Positions 22,464 to 30,029 of a stretch of DNA of 64,000 nt are shown piece after piece; position 1 is the first letter of the stretch, and every line of letters begins with the position of its first letter. The stretch spans positions 62,001 to 126,000 of the forward strand of contig NZ_CP108416.1 of NCBI RefSeq assembly GCF_035978755.1, in the 5' to 3' direction. The translations under genes were made by a program, and so were the position numbers. The stretch comes from Streptomyces sp. NBC_01298. GTDB taxonomy: Bacteria > Actinomycetota > Actinomycetes > Streptomycetales > Streptomycetaceae. The notes below the pieces were generated by a model that was not told the DNA's origin, ran no database searches, and saw only the letters and a program-made list of their open reading frames with translations.

Positions 22464-23572
22464 CTTCTGCCTCCGAGCGAGAGCGGGCGCATCGCGCCCG
22501 CTCTGAGCCCGCTGCGGATGACGGCGCCGCTGCGGCGCTCCTGCCCCGGCCGGGCCCGCTCGGCCGCTTCACGCAGCAGACCGGCGGCGTCGGTCTCCGT
22601 CAGGTGCCCGGCGGCGACCAGTCCGCCGGCGGTGTAGGCGGCGCGGTTCAGTTTCTCGGAGAACGCGGCCCCTTCGGGTACGGCGGCGCAGGCGACGACC
22701 TCGGCGAGGACTCCGGTCAGGAGCCTGCCCGGGGCGCCTCGACCGCCGCCCGCCGCGATGACGGCCTGGCGGGCCCGGGGCGGTACGGAGCGGGGCGCGG
22801 CCACGTGCGCCGGTGACAGGTGTCCGGTGCGCTCCAGTTCCCGGGCGAGCCAGGCCGGGAGCGGCGCGGGCTCCCGCGCGGGGCCCACGGGCTCGTAGAC
22901 GCCCGCGCGGGTCACGGTGCCGGGGGCGACGATGTAGCCGCCGTGTGCCCGCAGGTCGACCTGCCAGGCGAGGGCGCGGCCGTTACCCGATCCGGTGGAG
23001 CACTGCCAGCGGTGGCCTCCGTGGTCCCGGTACCAGACGTGCAGTCCCCCGGAAGGAGTACGCACGCGCAGGGTCGAGGCGTCGTCGGCAGGGCTGACGG
23101 CGCCGCGCAGGGCGGCCAGCAGGCCCAGGGTGTGAAAGCCGTTGGCCAGTCCGGTCAGGTCCACGTCCGGAGAGATGGCGACGCCGGGCAGCAGCCGGTC
23201 CCGGTCGGGGAGTTCGCGGGCGTGCGCGTCGATGTCGACGACCACGAGGTCCGCGGGACCGCACGCGACACCGATGCCCAGGTCCGGGCGGGAACCCCAG
23301 CACTGCTCGATCCTGGCGGGGTCGAGGGTGGCCGCGTGGAAGCCGTGGCACCAACGGCCCGCCCGGAGGCAGTCGCAGGCACCACGGTGGTGGCCCGCCG
23401 AACGGCAGGTCTCACAGTTGCCCACGGGCGTCTTGCGGCCCGGAGCCAGCGGGTGAACGGGCCAACCGCGCCGCGCGCACCACAGGGCAGTCGTCAGAGG
23501 CTGCTGTTCCCCCCAAGCAGCTCTCCCCGACTGCCTTGGGTAACTACGCGAAACTCGCAGCTCACCTGCCAT
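22460..23572 (-). CDS. Bifunctional DNA primase/polymerase (prim-pol, archaeo-eukaryotic primase type)
   Basis: A 370-residue protein of the prim-pol family that synthesises primers for plasmid and phage replication. The catalytic D113-x-D115 pair lies in LVVVDIDAHA, the TPSGGLHVWY segment supplies the conserved His, and WQVDLRAHGGYIVAPGT supplies the third acidic residue. Cys and His residues at about 53-75 (CETC, CDC) may form a zinc site. A C-terminal helical domain carries the PriCT-like region. It is the first gene of the replication operon, and its upstream side is a 600-bp non-coding, iteron-containing stretch. Confidence 0.9.
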   Translation of the reverse strand: MAGELRVSRSYPRQSGRAAWGEQQPLTTALWCARRGWPVHPLAPGRKTPVGNCETCRSAGHHRGACDCLRAGRWCHGFHAATLDPARIEQCWGSRPDLGIGVACGPADLVVVDIDAHARELPDRDRLLPGVAISPDVDLTGLANGFHTLGLLAALRGAVSPADDASTLRVRTPSGGLHVWYRDHGGHRWQCSTGSGNGRALAWQVDLRAHGGYIVAPGTVTRAGVYEPVGPAREPAPLPAWLARELERTGHLSPAHVAAPRSVPPRARQAVIAAGGGRGAPGRLLTGVLAEVVACAAVPEGAAFSEKLNRAAYTAGGLVAAGHLTETDAAGLLREAAERARPGQERRSGAVIRSGLRAGAMRPLSLGGRR

Positions 23573-24188
23573 CCACTTCCCCCATCAGCGACTGAAGCGA
23601 CTCAACGCCTGGAATCAGGCTAGCGAAACCACCGGGAGGCAAGAGACAACTGAGCCTGCGCAAGCGCGTGCCTCCGCGGAGTGCTCCAGCTACCCGGCGA
23701 CTGAAGACGCAGCTACCGAATTTTCTTCGGTAGCTCGTTGAGACGCTCACAAAACACCAGGTCACAGAGGTGCACAAGCCAAAACAGCGACTGAAGCGAC
23801 TCAAGACCCGTATATATGACGCCCACACACACGCACACGCGCACATGCGTTGCAGCCCATATACCCGGACCTTGAGTCGCTTCAGTCGCTGTCTGGCTCA
23901 AGCACCCCCTCTGAACAGGGGTTTTACTCATCGCATCGCAGCGACTGAGCCAGCCCTCAGTCGCTGTTCCTCAGTCGCTCCGCCCCGCGGGCCGACGTCG
24001 AAGGGCCTTGAGCCCTCCTCTGCCCGGGCTTTAGCCGGACGTGAGCAGGCCGACGGGCCACGGCCGGCCCCCGCCGGGCCACCCCGGATCCCCGGGACGG
24101 GCGCGGCCGCGCCGACCAGGGGACGCGAGGGGCGCGACCTGCTGATGGAGGGGCGGCTCGCGAGCTTCGTGCAGTCCCCGCAACGAGC
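23573..24188. repeat. Iteron-rich non-coding region, candidate replication origin
   Basis: 616 bp without a gene, directly upstream of the prim-pol gene. The octamer GCGACTGA or its complement occurs seven times (23588, 23697, 23787, 23882, 23941, 23957, 23971). The 20-mer AGCGACTGAAGCGACTCAAG at 23786-23805 recurs as a perfect inverted copy at 23871-23890, and a 19-base match stands at 23587-23605. Between the inverted copies lies an AT and CA/TG-rich stretch (TATATATG, CACACACACG). A hairpin with arms AGCTACCGAA and TTCGGTAGCT lies at 23711-23735. Iterons next to replication proteins are the usual make-up of an origin; use as an origin is inferred. Confidence 0.7.
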
Positions 24189-24635
24189 TCAGGCAAGGGC
24201 GGAGACCAGCAGGGCGAAGGCGGCGATGATGACGGCGACGCGGGCGTAGTGGAAGCGTTCCCAGCGGTGCAGCTGCTGCTTCCAGTCGGCGGGCCGGTTC
24301 TCGGGGGTCCACGTCTTGTTCAGGTTGTTGATCGGGACGAGCAGCAGGATCGACATGACCACGCTGAGCATCAGCAGCGCGCCGGCGGTGACGACGAGGC
24401 CGGTGCCGTGGTGGTCCCATCCGGCGATGGCCCAGACCGCCACGAGGACGAGCGAGCCTATGTACCAGACCGGCATCACGGCGCCGAGCATCCGGCCGCC
24501 GTGGGCATGGCCGAGTTGGCGGCTGTCGTCGGGGAGTGCGTTGAGGATCCGGCTCATGACGAAGGCGACGGAGAACTCCACCCCCACCATCACGCCGACG
24601 ATCACGGTGGTGAACACCTCGAGTGCGTTGAGCAT
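24189..24635 (-). CDS. DUF1772 / anthrone-oxygenase-like membrane protein
   Basis: A 148-residue protein with four membrane helices (about 5-28, 53-73, 82-103, 128-147) and the DUF1772 pattern GVMVGVEFSVAFVMSRIL...WERFHYARV. ATG 24635 follows GGAGGAG. It is divergent from a TetR gene with two matching palindromes between them, so it is very probably the repressed target. Family members include anthrone oxygenases of aromatic polyketide pathways, but most copies have no known function. Confidence 0.8.
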   Translation of the reverse strand: MLNALEVFTTVIVGVMVGVEFSVAFVMSRILNALPDDSRQLGHAHGGRMLGAVMPVWYIGSLVLVAVWAIAGWDHHGTGLVVTAGALLMLSVVMSILLLVPINNLNKTWTPENRPADWKQQLHRWERFHYARVAVIIAAFALLVSALA

Positions 24636-24652
24636 GACGACTCCTCCGATAT

Positions 24653-24716
24653 CTAGCATTGCTAGGTGATGGGGCAACGCTAACTCTGCTGCCGCTCTTT
24701 TGTCTAGCAGTGCTAG
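24653..24716. promoter_or_regulatory. Two TetR operators, CTAGCANTGCTAG
   Basis: CTAGCATTGCTAG (24653-24665) and CTAGCAGTGCTAG (24704-24716) are 13-bp perfect palindromes differing only at the centre. One sits next to the DUF1772 start and the other overlaps the ribosome site of the TetR gene. Dual control of both divergent genes is the obvious reading. Confidence 0.85.
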
Positions 24717-24725
24717 GATCGAATC

Positions 24726-25304
24726 ATGTCAGTACACGAACGCAAGCTGCGCGAACGGGCGGTCCGCGAGCGCCTCATCGTGGCGACGGCCCGCGAACTC
24801 GCCGAGCAGCAAGGCTGGGACGCGGTCACCACCCGCCGGCTCGCCGAGCGCATCGAATACAGCCAGCCCGTCCTCTACAGCCATTTCCGCGGCAAGCGCG
24901 AGATCATCGGCGCTGTCGCCCTCGAGGGTGCCACGGAGATGGCCGCGGCGCTGCGGGCCGCGGCCTCCGCCGCGGACGACCCCCGCACCAGGGTCGCCGC
25001 CCTCGCCCGCACCTACCTCGCATTCGCCGAGCACAACCCGGCGGTCTACGACGCCTTGTTCCAGCTCGACGGCGGCCTGGCCTACGCCCAGGAGGACACC
25101 CCCGAGCCTCTGAAGGATGCTTTCGCCGCCCTGCTGGAGACGCTCGGCGAGGTCGCCGGGGACGGCGTCCACCCGGGGCTGTTCACCGAGGTGTTCTGGG
25201 CGGCCCTGCACGGGCTGGCCACCCTGATCCGGGCGGGACGGCTGCCCCCCGGAGACGCCGAGCGGAGGGTGGAGCTGCTGGTGGACCGGCTCGCCGTCGT
25301 CTGA
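24726..25304 (+). CDS. TetR-family repressor of the DUF1772 gene
   Basis: A 192-residue repressor with HTH at about 28-58 (DAVTTRRLAERIEYSQPVLYSHF) and a TetR C-terminal WHG-type domain (FAEHNPAVYDALFQLDGGL, FTEVFWAALHGLATL). ATG 24726 is 9 bp from a palindrome identical in type to the one at the divergent DUF1772 promoter, so it should repress itself and that gene. The inducer is unknown. Confidence 0.9.
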   Translation: MSVHERKLRERAVRERLIVATARELAEQQGWDAVTTRRLAERIEYSQPVLYSHFRGKREIIGAVALEGATEMAAALRAAASAADDPRTRVAALARTYLAFAEHNPAVYDALFQLDGGLAYAQEDTPEPLKDAFAALLETLGEVAGDGVHPGLFTEVFWAALHGLATLIRAGRLPPGDAERRVELLVDRLAVV

Positions 25305-25331
25305 CGCATATGGTCGCCGCGGGCCACGGGG

Positions 25332-25487
25332 TCAGCGGGCCGCGTGGACGGCCGCGGCGTCCTCCGGGCCGTAGGCGCGCAGGGTGTCGAGGTCGCCCTC
25401 GACGATCAGCGCGGGGCAGCGGACGTCGCCGAGGCGGGCGCCCGCCTCGGTGGGGGCGGACACCCCCATCTTGGCGACGACTGCCAT
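25332..25487 (-). pseudogene. Remnant of an alpha/beta-hydrolase gene
   Basis: A 51-codon frame reads MAVVAKMGVSAPTEAGARLG then DVRCPALIVEGDLDTLRAYG, which corresponds to the stretch around the catalytic acid of alpha/beta-hydrolases (PALIVxGxxD). The N-terminal nucleophile half and the C-terminal His segment are missing. It lies downstream of the DrrB-type gene on the same strand. I read it as a decayed fragment. Confidence 0.55.
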
Positions 25488-25539
25488 CCGGCGCTGCGCA
25501 GGATGCCGGTGCCCCGCCCGTGACTGGGAGGGTCAACCC

Positions 25540-26331
25540 CTACTTCGGGTCGCGCTGGAACAGGGACTTGGACCAGAAGTAGCCGAGCACGGCCAGGCCC
25601 AGGCACCAGGCGACCGCGATCCACCCGCTGTTGCCGATCTCGGTACCGAGCAGCAGGCCGCGCAGGGTCTCGATGGCCGGGGTGAACGGCTGGTACTCGG
25701 CGACCGGCTGGAACCAGCCCGGCATCGCGTCAACCGGCACGAACGCGCTCGACAGCAGCGGCAGGATCATCAGCGGCATCGCGTTGTTGCTGGCCGCCTC
25801 GGCGTTCGGACTGGTCAGCCCCATCCCCACGGCGATCCAGGTGAGCGCCAAGGAGACGAGCGCGAGCAAGCCCAGCGCCAGCAGCCATTCCACGGCGGTG
25901 GCGTCCACGGACCGGAAGCCGATGGCCACCGCGACGGCCCCGACGAGGACGACGCTCATCACGCACTGGATCACACTGCCGACGACGTGCCCGATGAGCA
26001 CCGACCCGCGGTGGATGGGCATCGTACGGAAGCGGGCGATGATGCCCTCGGTCATGTCCATGGCAACGGACACCGCGCTGCCGATCGTGGTGCCGCCGAT
26101 GGTCAGCATCAGGATCCCGGGGACGAGATAGGCGAGGTACGCGCTCCGGCCCCCGCCGCCGCCCTCGAGGCCGGCGCTCATCACGTCGCCGAAGATGTAG
26201 ACGAAGAGCAGGAGCAGCATGACCGGGGTGAGCAGCAGGTTCAGCGTCAGGGACGGGTAGCGCCGCACGTGCAGGAGGTTGCGGCGCAGCATGGTGGCCG
26301 AGTCGCGGACGGCGAAGGAGAGAGAGCTCAT
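25540..26331 (-). CDS. ABC-2 type transporter permease, DrrB-like (copy 1)
   Basis: A 263-residue membrane protein with six predicted helices and the DrrB-like stretches YPSLTLNLLLTPVMLLLLFV, SMPIHRGSVL-type loop (RFRTMPIHRGSVLIG) and AMPGWFQPVAEYQPFTP. It is the membrane half of a daunorubicin-resistance-type exporter. Its ATG overlaps the ATPase stop (ATGA). A close paralogue lies at 42165-42950. The substrate is unknown. Confidence 0.92.
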   Translation of the reverse strand: MSSLSFAVRDSATMLRRNLLHVRRYPSLTLNLLLTPVMLLLLFVYIFGDVMSAGLEGGGGGRSAYLAYLVPGILMLTIGGTTIGSAVSVAMDMTEGIIARFRTMPIHRGSVLIGHVVGSVIQCVMSVVLVGAVAVAIGFRSVDATAVEWLLALGLLALVSLALTWIAVGMGLTSPNAEAASNNAMPLMILPLLSSAFVPVDAMPGWFQPVAEYQPFTPAIETLRGLLLGTEIGNSGWIAVAWCLGLAVLGYFWSKSLFQRDPK

Positions 26332-27308
26332 CGGACGTCTTCCTTGGTCTGGTGGGTGGAGGCGGTCAGGGCGAAGAACACGTCGTCGAGGTCAGGGGTG
26401 TGCACGGTCAGCTCGTCCGCCTCGACACCGGCCGAGTCCAGCCGGCCGAGGATCGAGCGCAGCGCGCGCTGACTGCCGTCGCTGGGGATCTGCAGCGCCA
26501 GCGCCTCGTCGTCCCGGGTGACCTCGCCGAGTACCGCGGCGGCGTTCCGGTAGACGTGCGGGTCGGAAAACCTCAGCCGTACGTGGCCTCCGGGGACCAG
26601 CCGCTTCAACTCTTCCGCCGTGCCCTCGGCGGCGATCCTGCCGCCGTTCAACACCGCGATCCGATCCGCCAGCTGATCCGCCTCCTCCAGGTACTGCGTC
26701 GTGAGGAAGACGGTCACCCCACCAGAGACCAGCTCGCGGATGATCTGCCACATGTTGTGCCGGGAACGGGGATCCAGCCCGGTGGTCGGCTCGTCGAGGA
26801 AGATGATCCGCGGATCACCCACCAACGTCATCGCGATGTCGAGCCGACGCTTCATCCCACCCGAGTAGGTCGAAGCCGGCTTCTTCGCCGCCTCCACCAG
26901 ATCGAACCGCTCGAGGAGTTCGGCGGTGACCCGCCGCCCCTCCCCCCTCGACAGATGATGCAGATCCGCCATGAGCAGCATGTTCTCCTCACCCGTGATC
27001 AGCCCGTCGACCGCGGAGAACTGCCCCGTGACACCGATCGCGGCGCGCACCCCGCCCGGGGAGGCCGCGATGTCGTGGCCCGCGACCTGGGCCTGTCCGC
27101 CGTCGGCGGCGATGAGCGTGGACAGGATGTTCACGACGGTGGTCTTGCCCGCGCCGTTGGGCCCGAGCAGTGCGAACACGGAACCGGCCGGGATGCTCAG
27201 ATCGATGCCGTCGAGGACGGTCTTGTCTCCGTAGGACTTGCGCAGACCGACCGTGGAGACGGCGGCCGGGGCCGCTCCACCTGACGCGGACATGACAGAA
27301 GAAGGCAT
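26328..27308 (-). CDS. ABC transporter ATP-binding protein, DrrA-like (copy 1)
   Basis: A 326-residue ATPase with Walker A GPNGAGKTT, Q-loop GQFSAVDGLITGEEN, signature YSGGMKRRLD, Walker B IIFLDEPTTGLD and a DrrA-type C-terminal extension ending in HTPDLDDVFFALT. ATG 27308 has GGAGGG upstream. It is coupled to the permease and follows a DUF4097 gene (70 bp gap). A run of nine G followed by purine and CG alternation lies in that gap. Confidence 0.93.
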   Translation of the reverse strand: MPSSVMSASGGAAPAAVSTVGLRKSYGDKTVLDGIDLSIPAGSVFALLGPNGAGKTTVVNILSTLIAADGGQAQVAGHDIAASPGGVRAAIGVTGQFSAVDGLITGEENMLLMADLHHLSRGEGRRVTAELLERFDLVEAAKKPASTYSGGMKRRLDIAMTLVGDPRIIFLDEPTTGLDPRSRHNMWQIIRELVSGGVTVFLTTQYLEEADQLADRIAVLNGGRIAAEGTAEELKRLVPGGHVRLRFSDPHVYRNAAAVLGEVTRDDEALALQIPSDGSQRALRSILGRLDSAGVEADELTVHTPDLDDVFFALTASTHQTKEDVR

Positions 27309-27378
27309 GGAGCCCTCCATTCGAAGGCTGAAGTGGCGGGGGGGGGGAGAGAGAGCGCGCGCGCGAATACGGAAGGGG

Positions 27379-28224
27379 TCAGCCGGCGATCGCGCGACGA
27401 ATGTCGATGTTGCCGTACTTCGTCCGGGCGCGGACCTTGACGGTGTCCGTGCTCCCCTCCGGGCTCCCGGACGCGGTGAGCGTGTTGCGGACCTGCCCGG
27501 AACCGGAGCTGACGTCGAGCCAGGCGGCCGTACCCTCGCGGACGCCGACCTCGATGGCCCCGTAGGAGGTCTCCAGCTCCACCGTGCCGCGGGCGACTTC
27601 GCCCACCCGCAGGGTGCCGTGGGCGGTCTTGGCGGTGACCGAGTCCTCGGCCCGCCGGATCTCGATGTCGCCGTTGGCACCGCTCACCCGCAGCTCGCCG
27701 GTAGCGGCGCCGACGGTCGTGGTGCCGTGCGAGTTCTTCAGGACGGCGGAGCCGTCGACGAAGCCGAGGCGCAGGCTGCCGGAGCTGGTGGTGATCTCGG
27801 TCGCGCCCTCGGCCCGGTCCACGGTGATCGATCCGTGCGACGCGGTCAGCTTGAGCGGGCCGGTCGTGTCGAGGCGCACGTCGCCGGACGAGGTCTTCAC
27901 CCGGACCTCGCCGAGCCGGCCCTCGCCGACCACCTGGGTCCAGGCGCCGGTCGTGTCGATGTGCGAACCGGTGGGCAGTTCGACCGTCACATCGACGATG
28001 CCGGGCTTGCCGAACGGGTTGGACTTGGGCGTCCTGACGGTCAGCACGCCGCCCGCGAACGTGACCTCGGTCTGCTCGGCGGTCCGTACGTCCTTGTCGC
28101 GCTTCGGGTCCCGGGGCCGCACCGCGACGACGGTGTCGAGGCGGTCGCCCGCGGTGAACTGAATGGAGCCGGCCTCCACGTGTGCGGTGACCGAGATCGC
28201 TTCGGAGGTGTCGAAAGAAGGCAT
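27379..28224 (-). CDS. DUF4097 beta-strand repeat protein (copy A)
   Basis: A 281-residue protein made of short beta-strand repeats (TSSGDVRLDTTG, SHGSITVDRA, SGANGDIEIRRA, TSYGAIEVGV, TKYGNIDIRRA), the DUF4097 adhesin-like beta-solenoid. No signal peptide or membrane segment is seen, so it is probably cytoplasmic. Function is unknown. It lies between an RHH regulator gene and the DrrAB pair on the same strand; the same partner order recurs at 42165-44623. Confidence 0.85.
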   Translation of the reverse strand: MPSFDTSEAISVTAHVEAGSIQFTAGDRLDTVVAVRPRDPKRDKDVRTAEQTEVTFAGGVLTVRTPKSNPFGKPGIVDVTVELPTGSHIDTTGAWTQVVGEGRLGEVRVKTSSGDVRLDTTGPLKLTASHGSITVDRAEGATEITTSSGSLRLGFVDGSAVLKNSHGTTTVGAATGELRVSGANGDIEIRRAEDSVTAKTAHGTLRVGEVARGTVELETSYGAIEVGVREGTAAWLDVSSGSGQVRNTLTASGSPEGSTDTVKVRARTKYGNIDIRRAIAG

Positions 28225-28294
28225 GGCTGTCCCGTCCTCTTGGGTCTTCCGGGCGTCCCCGCTGGTGGGACGTGGTGTGGGCGAACTGATGCGG

Positions 28295-28807
28295 CTAGCG
28301 GACCCAGCCGGTGAAGCTCTGTCCCACGCTCTGGGACTTCTCGGCCGTACGGGGCCCTGCGCCACCGTCGACCGCGGCCGATACGGCGCGCACCAGCCAG
28401 GCGTTGACCGACAGCCCCTCGCGGCTCGCGGCCTCCTCGGCGCGGGCCTTGAGGTGGGCCGGCAGGCGCAGGTTGACGCGTGCGGTGCCGCCCTCGTCGC
28501 CGTCGGCGGGTGCCTGCGGCGCGAGCGGTTCACTGGTGGGCTGCGCGGGAGCATGACTCTCGCCGGCGGGCACCGTCACCACGAACTCGGGGTCGAGCCC
28601 ACGCAGTCGTACGTCGACCGAGCCGGGGGCGAGTTCACGGGTGATCTCGTCCATCGCCGCGGAGAGCACATTGAGCAGCGTCAGCCGGGTCGCGGACTCC
28701 AGCGGAGCGGTGAGCCGCTCGGCCAGCTTGCGGGCTTCGTCGCCGCCGGCCTCGGCGGCCACGGCGAGCTCTTGGCGGAGGGTGGCGACGTAGGGCGTGA
28801 GGTCCAT
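28295..28807 (-). CDS. HicB/ribbon-helix-helix type regulatory protein
   Basis: A 170-residue protein. Residues 1-80 are helical (MDLTPYVATLRQELAVAAEA). The C-terminal part ARVNLRLPAHLKARAEEAAS followed by SVNAWLVRAVSAAV is a ribbon-helix-helix DNA-binding fold. No ribosome site precedes ATG 28807, so the mRNA may be leaderless; an alternative ATG lies 12 nt upstream. A direct repeat (GCACAGCATG, GCACAGCTATGG) overlaps the start and may be its operator. It is the first gene of the RHH-DUF4097-DrrA-DrrB operon. No toxin partner is visible. Confidence 0.75.
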   Translation of the reverse strand: MDLTPYVATLRQELAVAAEAGGDEARKLAERLTAPLESATRLTLLNVLSAAMDEITRELAPGSVDVRLRGLDPEFVVTVPAGESHAPAQPTSEPLAPQAPADGDEGGTARVNLRLPAHLKARAEEAASREGLSVNAWLVRAVSAAVDGGAGPRTAEKSQSVGQSFTGWVR

Positions 28808-28975
28808 GTCGCACAGCATGGCACAGCTATGGCGCCATGTCGAGCCAATCTGGCACCACTCCCCCGCGCGCCGACACCACAGCACACAAAACACCTGCTC
28901 ACAGCACTGACACCATCCCGCGCCACAACGACACCACCCCGACACAAGCCGAGGTCCCTGCTGCAACCGTTCCCC

Positions 28976-29018
28976 GGGCGCTGCCCGGACCCGGTCCTCA
29001 AACGCTGGACGGGCTGAA
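28976..29018. repeat. Streptomyces REP-like extragenic element (first)
   Basis: It contains CTCAAACGCTGGACGGGCT, which resembles the complement of the second element (CTCAAGCGCCGGCGGGGCT). Elements with this core are scattered widely in Streptomyces intergenic DNA. Confidence 0.5.
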
Positions 29019-29069
29019 TGACCACCCCCCGGCCGGGGCCGGGAAAGGCGGTGGGCCGGGGACGGGGGC

Positions 29070-29184
29070 GGGGTGGGGTGTTGGCCGGGACGTAAAGCGT
29101 GATTTGTGGCGCACTACTCGGGATTACTGTCGAAGTACGGCACAGGGCGCCTAAATCATGCAGTCCAGGCCAACACCCCACCCC
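29070..29184. repeat. Nested inverted repeat, 115 bp, MITE-like or cruciform
   Basis: Outer arms GGGGTGGGGTGTTGGCC (29070-29086) and its perfect complement (29168-29184) enclose inner imperfect arms TGATTTGTGGCGC (29100-29112) and GCGCCTAAATCA (29147-29158). The core is clearly less GC-rich than its surroundings. It has no coding potential. A non-autonomous mobile element or a protein-binding site is possible. Confidence 0.6.
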
Positions 29185-29236
29185 CCCCCCGGCACCGACC
29201 CCCCACCCGCAGCCACCCCGCGCCCAGGCCAACCCC

Positions 29237-29270
29237 AGCCCCGCCGGCGCTTGAGGCGCAGGGGCCCGGG
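29237..29270. repeat. Streptomyces REP-like extragenic element (second)
   Basis: AGCCCCGCCGGCGCTTGAGG followed by a GC-rich tail, oriented opposite to the first element. Confidence 0.45.
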
Positions 29271-29300
29271 GACAGCGTCCCCGGCAACGCCGCCGCGCCC

Positions 29301-30029
29301 TCAGGACGCCGACGCCGTCCGCCGCGCATAGTGGCGAGCCGCCTTCGCCCGGTTCCCGCACCCCGTGCTGGTGCACCACCGCCGGGTGCCGTTCCGACTG
29401 ACGTCGTGGAACCGCAGCCCACACGTCGGGTTGGCACAACTCCGCATCCGGTCCCCCGCGGTGCTGAGCAACCGGAGGTAGTCCGCCGCCACGAGGTACC
29501 CGAGCAGACGCCCCGAGTCGGGCGCCTCCAGCCGCTCCACGGGCCCGGCGGCCGTGAGCAGCCGGCGGATCCGGCCCGCGTCGAGCAGCCGGTTGAAGTC
29601 GTCGAGCGCCCCCGGCCCCGCATCGGCGCGCCCGGCCACACCGGCCAGCGCGGAGCGGGCGGCCCGGGCGGCGGTCAGGGTGGTCCGGTCGGCACGCAGC
29701 TCGCCGCCTGCGTACGCCGCGGCCACCCGGGACCCGGCCAGCCAGCACGCGAGCCCGGAGGTGGAGTCCAGCAGGTCGTAGCGGCCGTACCGGTCGTGCC
29801 AGTGGGTGTTGAGGATGTCCAGACTGAGCGGCTCCCCGGTCAACGGACGCGGATCGACCCCGGCCCCCATCCCACCCCCGGCACCACCCCCGGCAGCACC
29901 CCCGGCCCTGCCCCCGGCCCTCGCCACCCCGACCGAGGCACCCGCCGAGCCTCCCGCCGAGGCACCCGCCGAGGCACCCGCCGAGCCTCCCACCGAGGCC
30001 CCCATCGCGGCCCCACGATCCCCGCTCAT
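29301..30029 (-). CDS. CGNR zinc-finger protein with a Gly/Ala-rich N-terminal repeat
   Basis: A 242-residue protein. The C-terminal 50 residues hold the CGNR zinc finger: CANPTCGLRFHD, then RRWCTSTGCGNRAKAARHY with four Cys. The middle part (LDILNTHWHDRYGRYDLLDS onward) is the ABATE-type stress domain. Residues about 8-60 are a low-complexity stretch built of GASxGGSAGAS units, unusual for the family. ATG 30029 overlaps the stop of the TetR gene (ATGA). The family is thought to bind DNA or act in stress; its target is unknown. Confidence 0.85.
   Translation of the reverse strand: MSGDRGAAMGASVGGSAGASAGASAGGSAGASVGVARAGGRAGGAAGGGAGGGMGAGVDPRPLTGEPLSLDILNTHWHDRYGRYDLLDSTSGLACWLAGSRVAAAYAGGELRADRTTLTAARAARSALAGVAGRADAGPGALDDFNRLLDAGRIRRLLTAAGPVERLEAPDSGRLLGYLVAADYLRLLSTAGDRMRSCANPTCGLRFHDVSRNGTRRWCTSTGCGNRAKAARHYARRTASAS

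Larger units (their letters stand above)
28808..29300. other. Non-coding region with REP-like elements and a nested inverted repeat
   Basis: 493 bp with no gene. It contains two short REP-like elements (28976-29018 and 29237-29270) and the nested inverted repeat at 29070-29184, plus long C-runs at 29181-29200. Confidence 0.7.

Noticed and set aside
23573..24188. Possible CRISPR array
   Set aside because: The repeats are short, occur in both orientations at irregular distances, and no cas gene is near. Iterons fit better.
20400..24188. A complete integrative element with integrase and att sites
   Set aside because: No integrase, excisionase or tRNA gene was found and no direct repeats bounding the module could be identified by eye.
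28295..28807. HicAB toxin-antitoxin system
   Set aside because: Only the RHH/HicB-like protein is present. No HicA-type toxin lies on either side, so a regulatory role in the DUF4097 operon is preferred.
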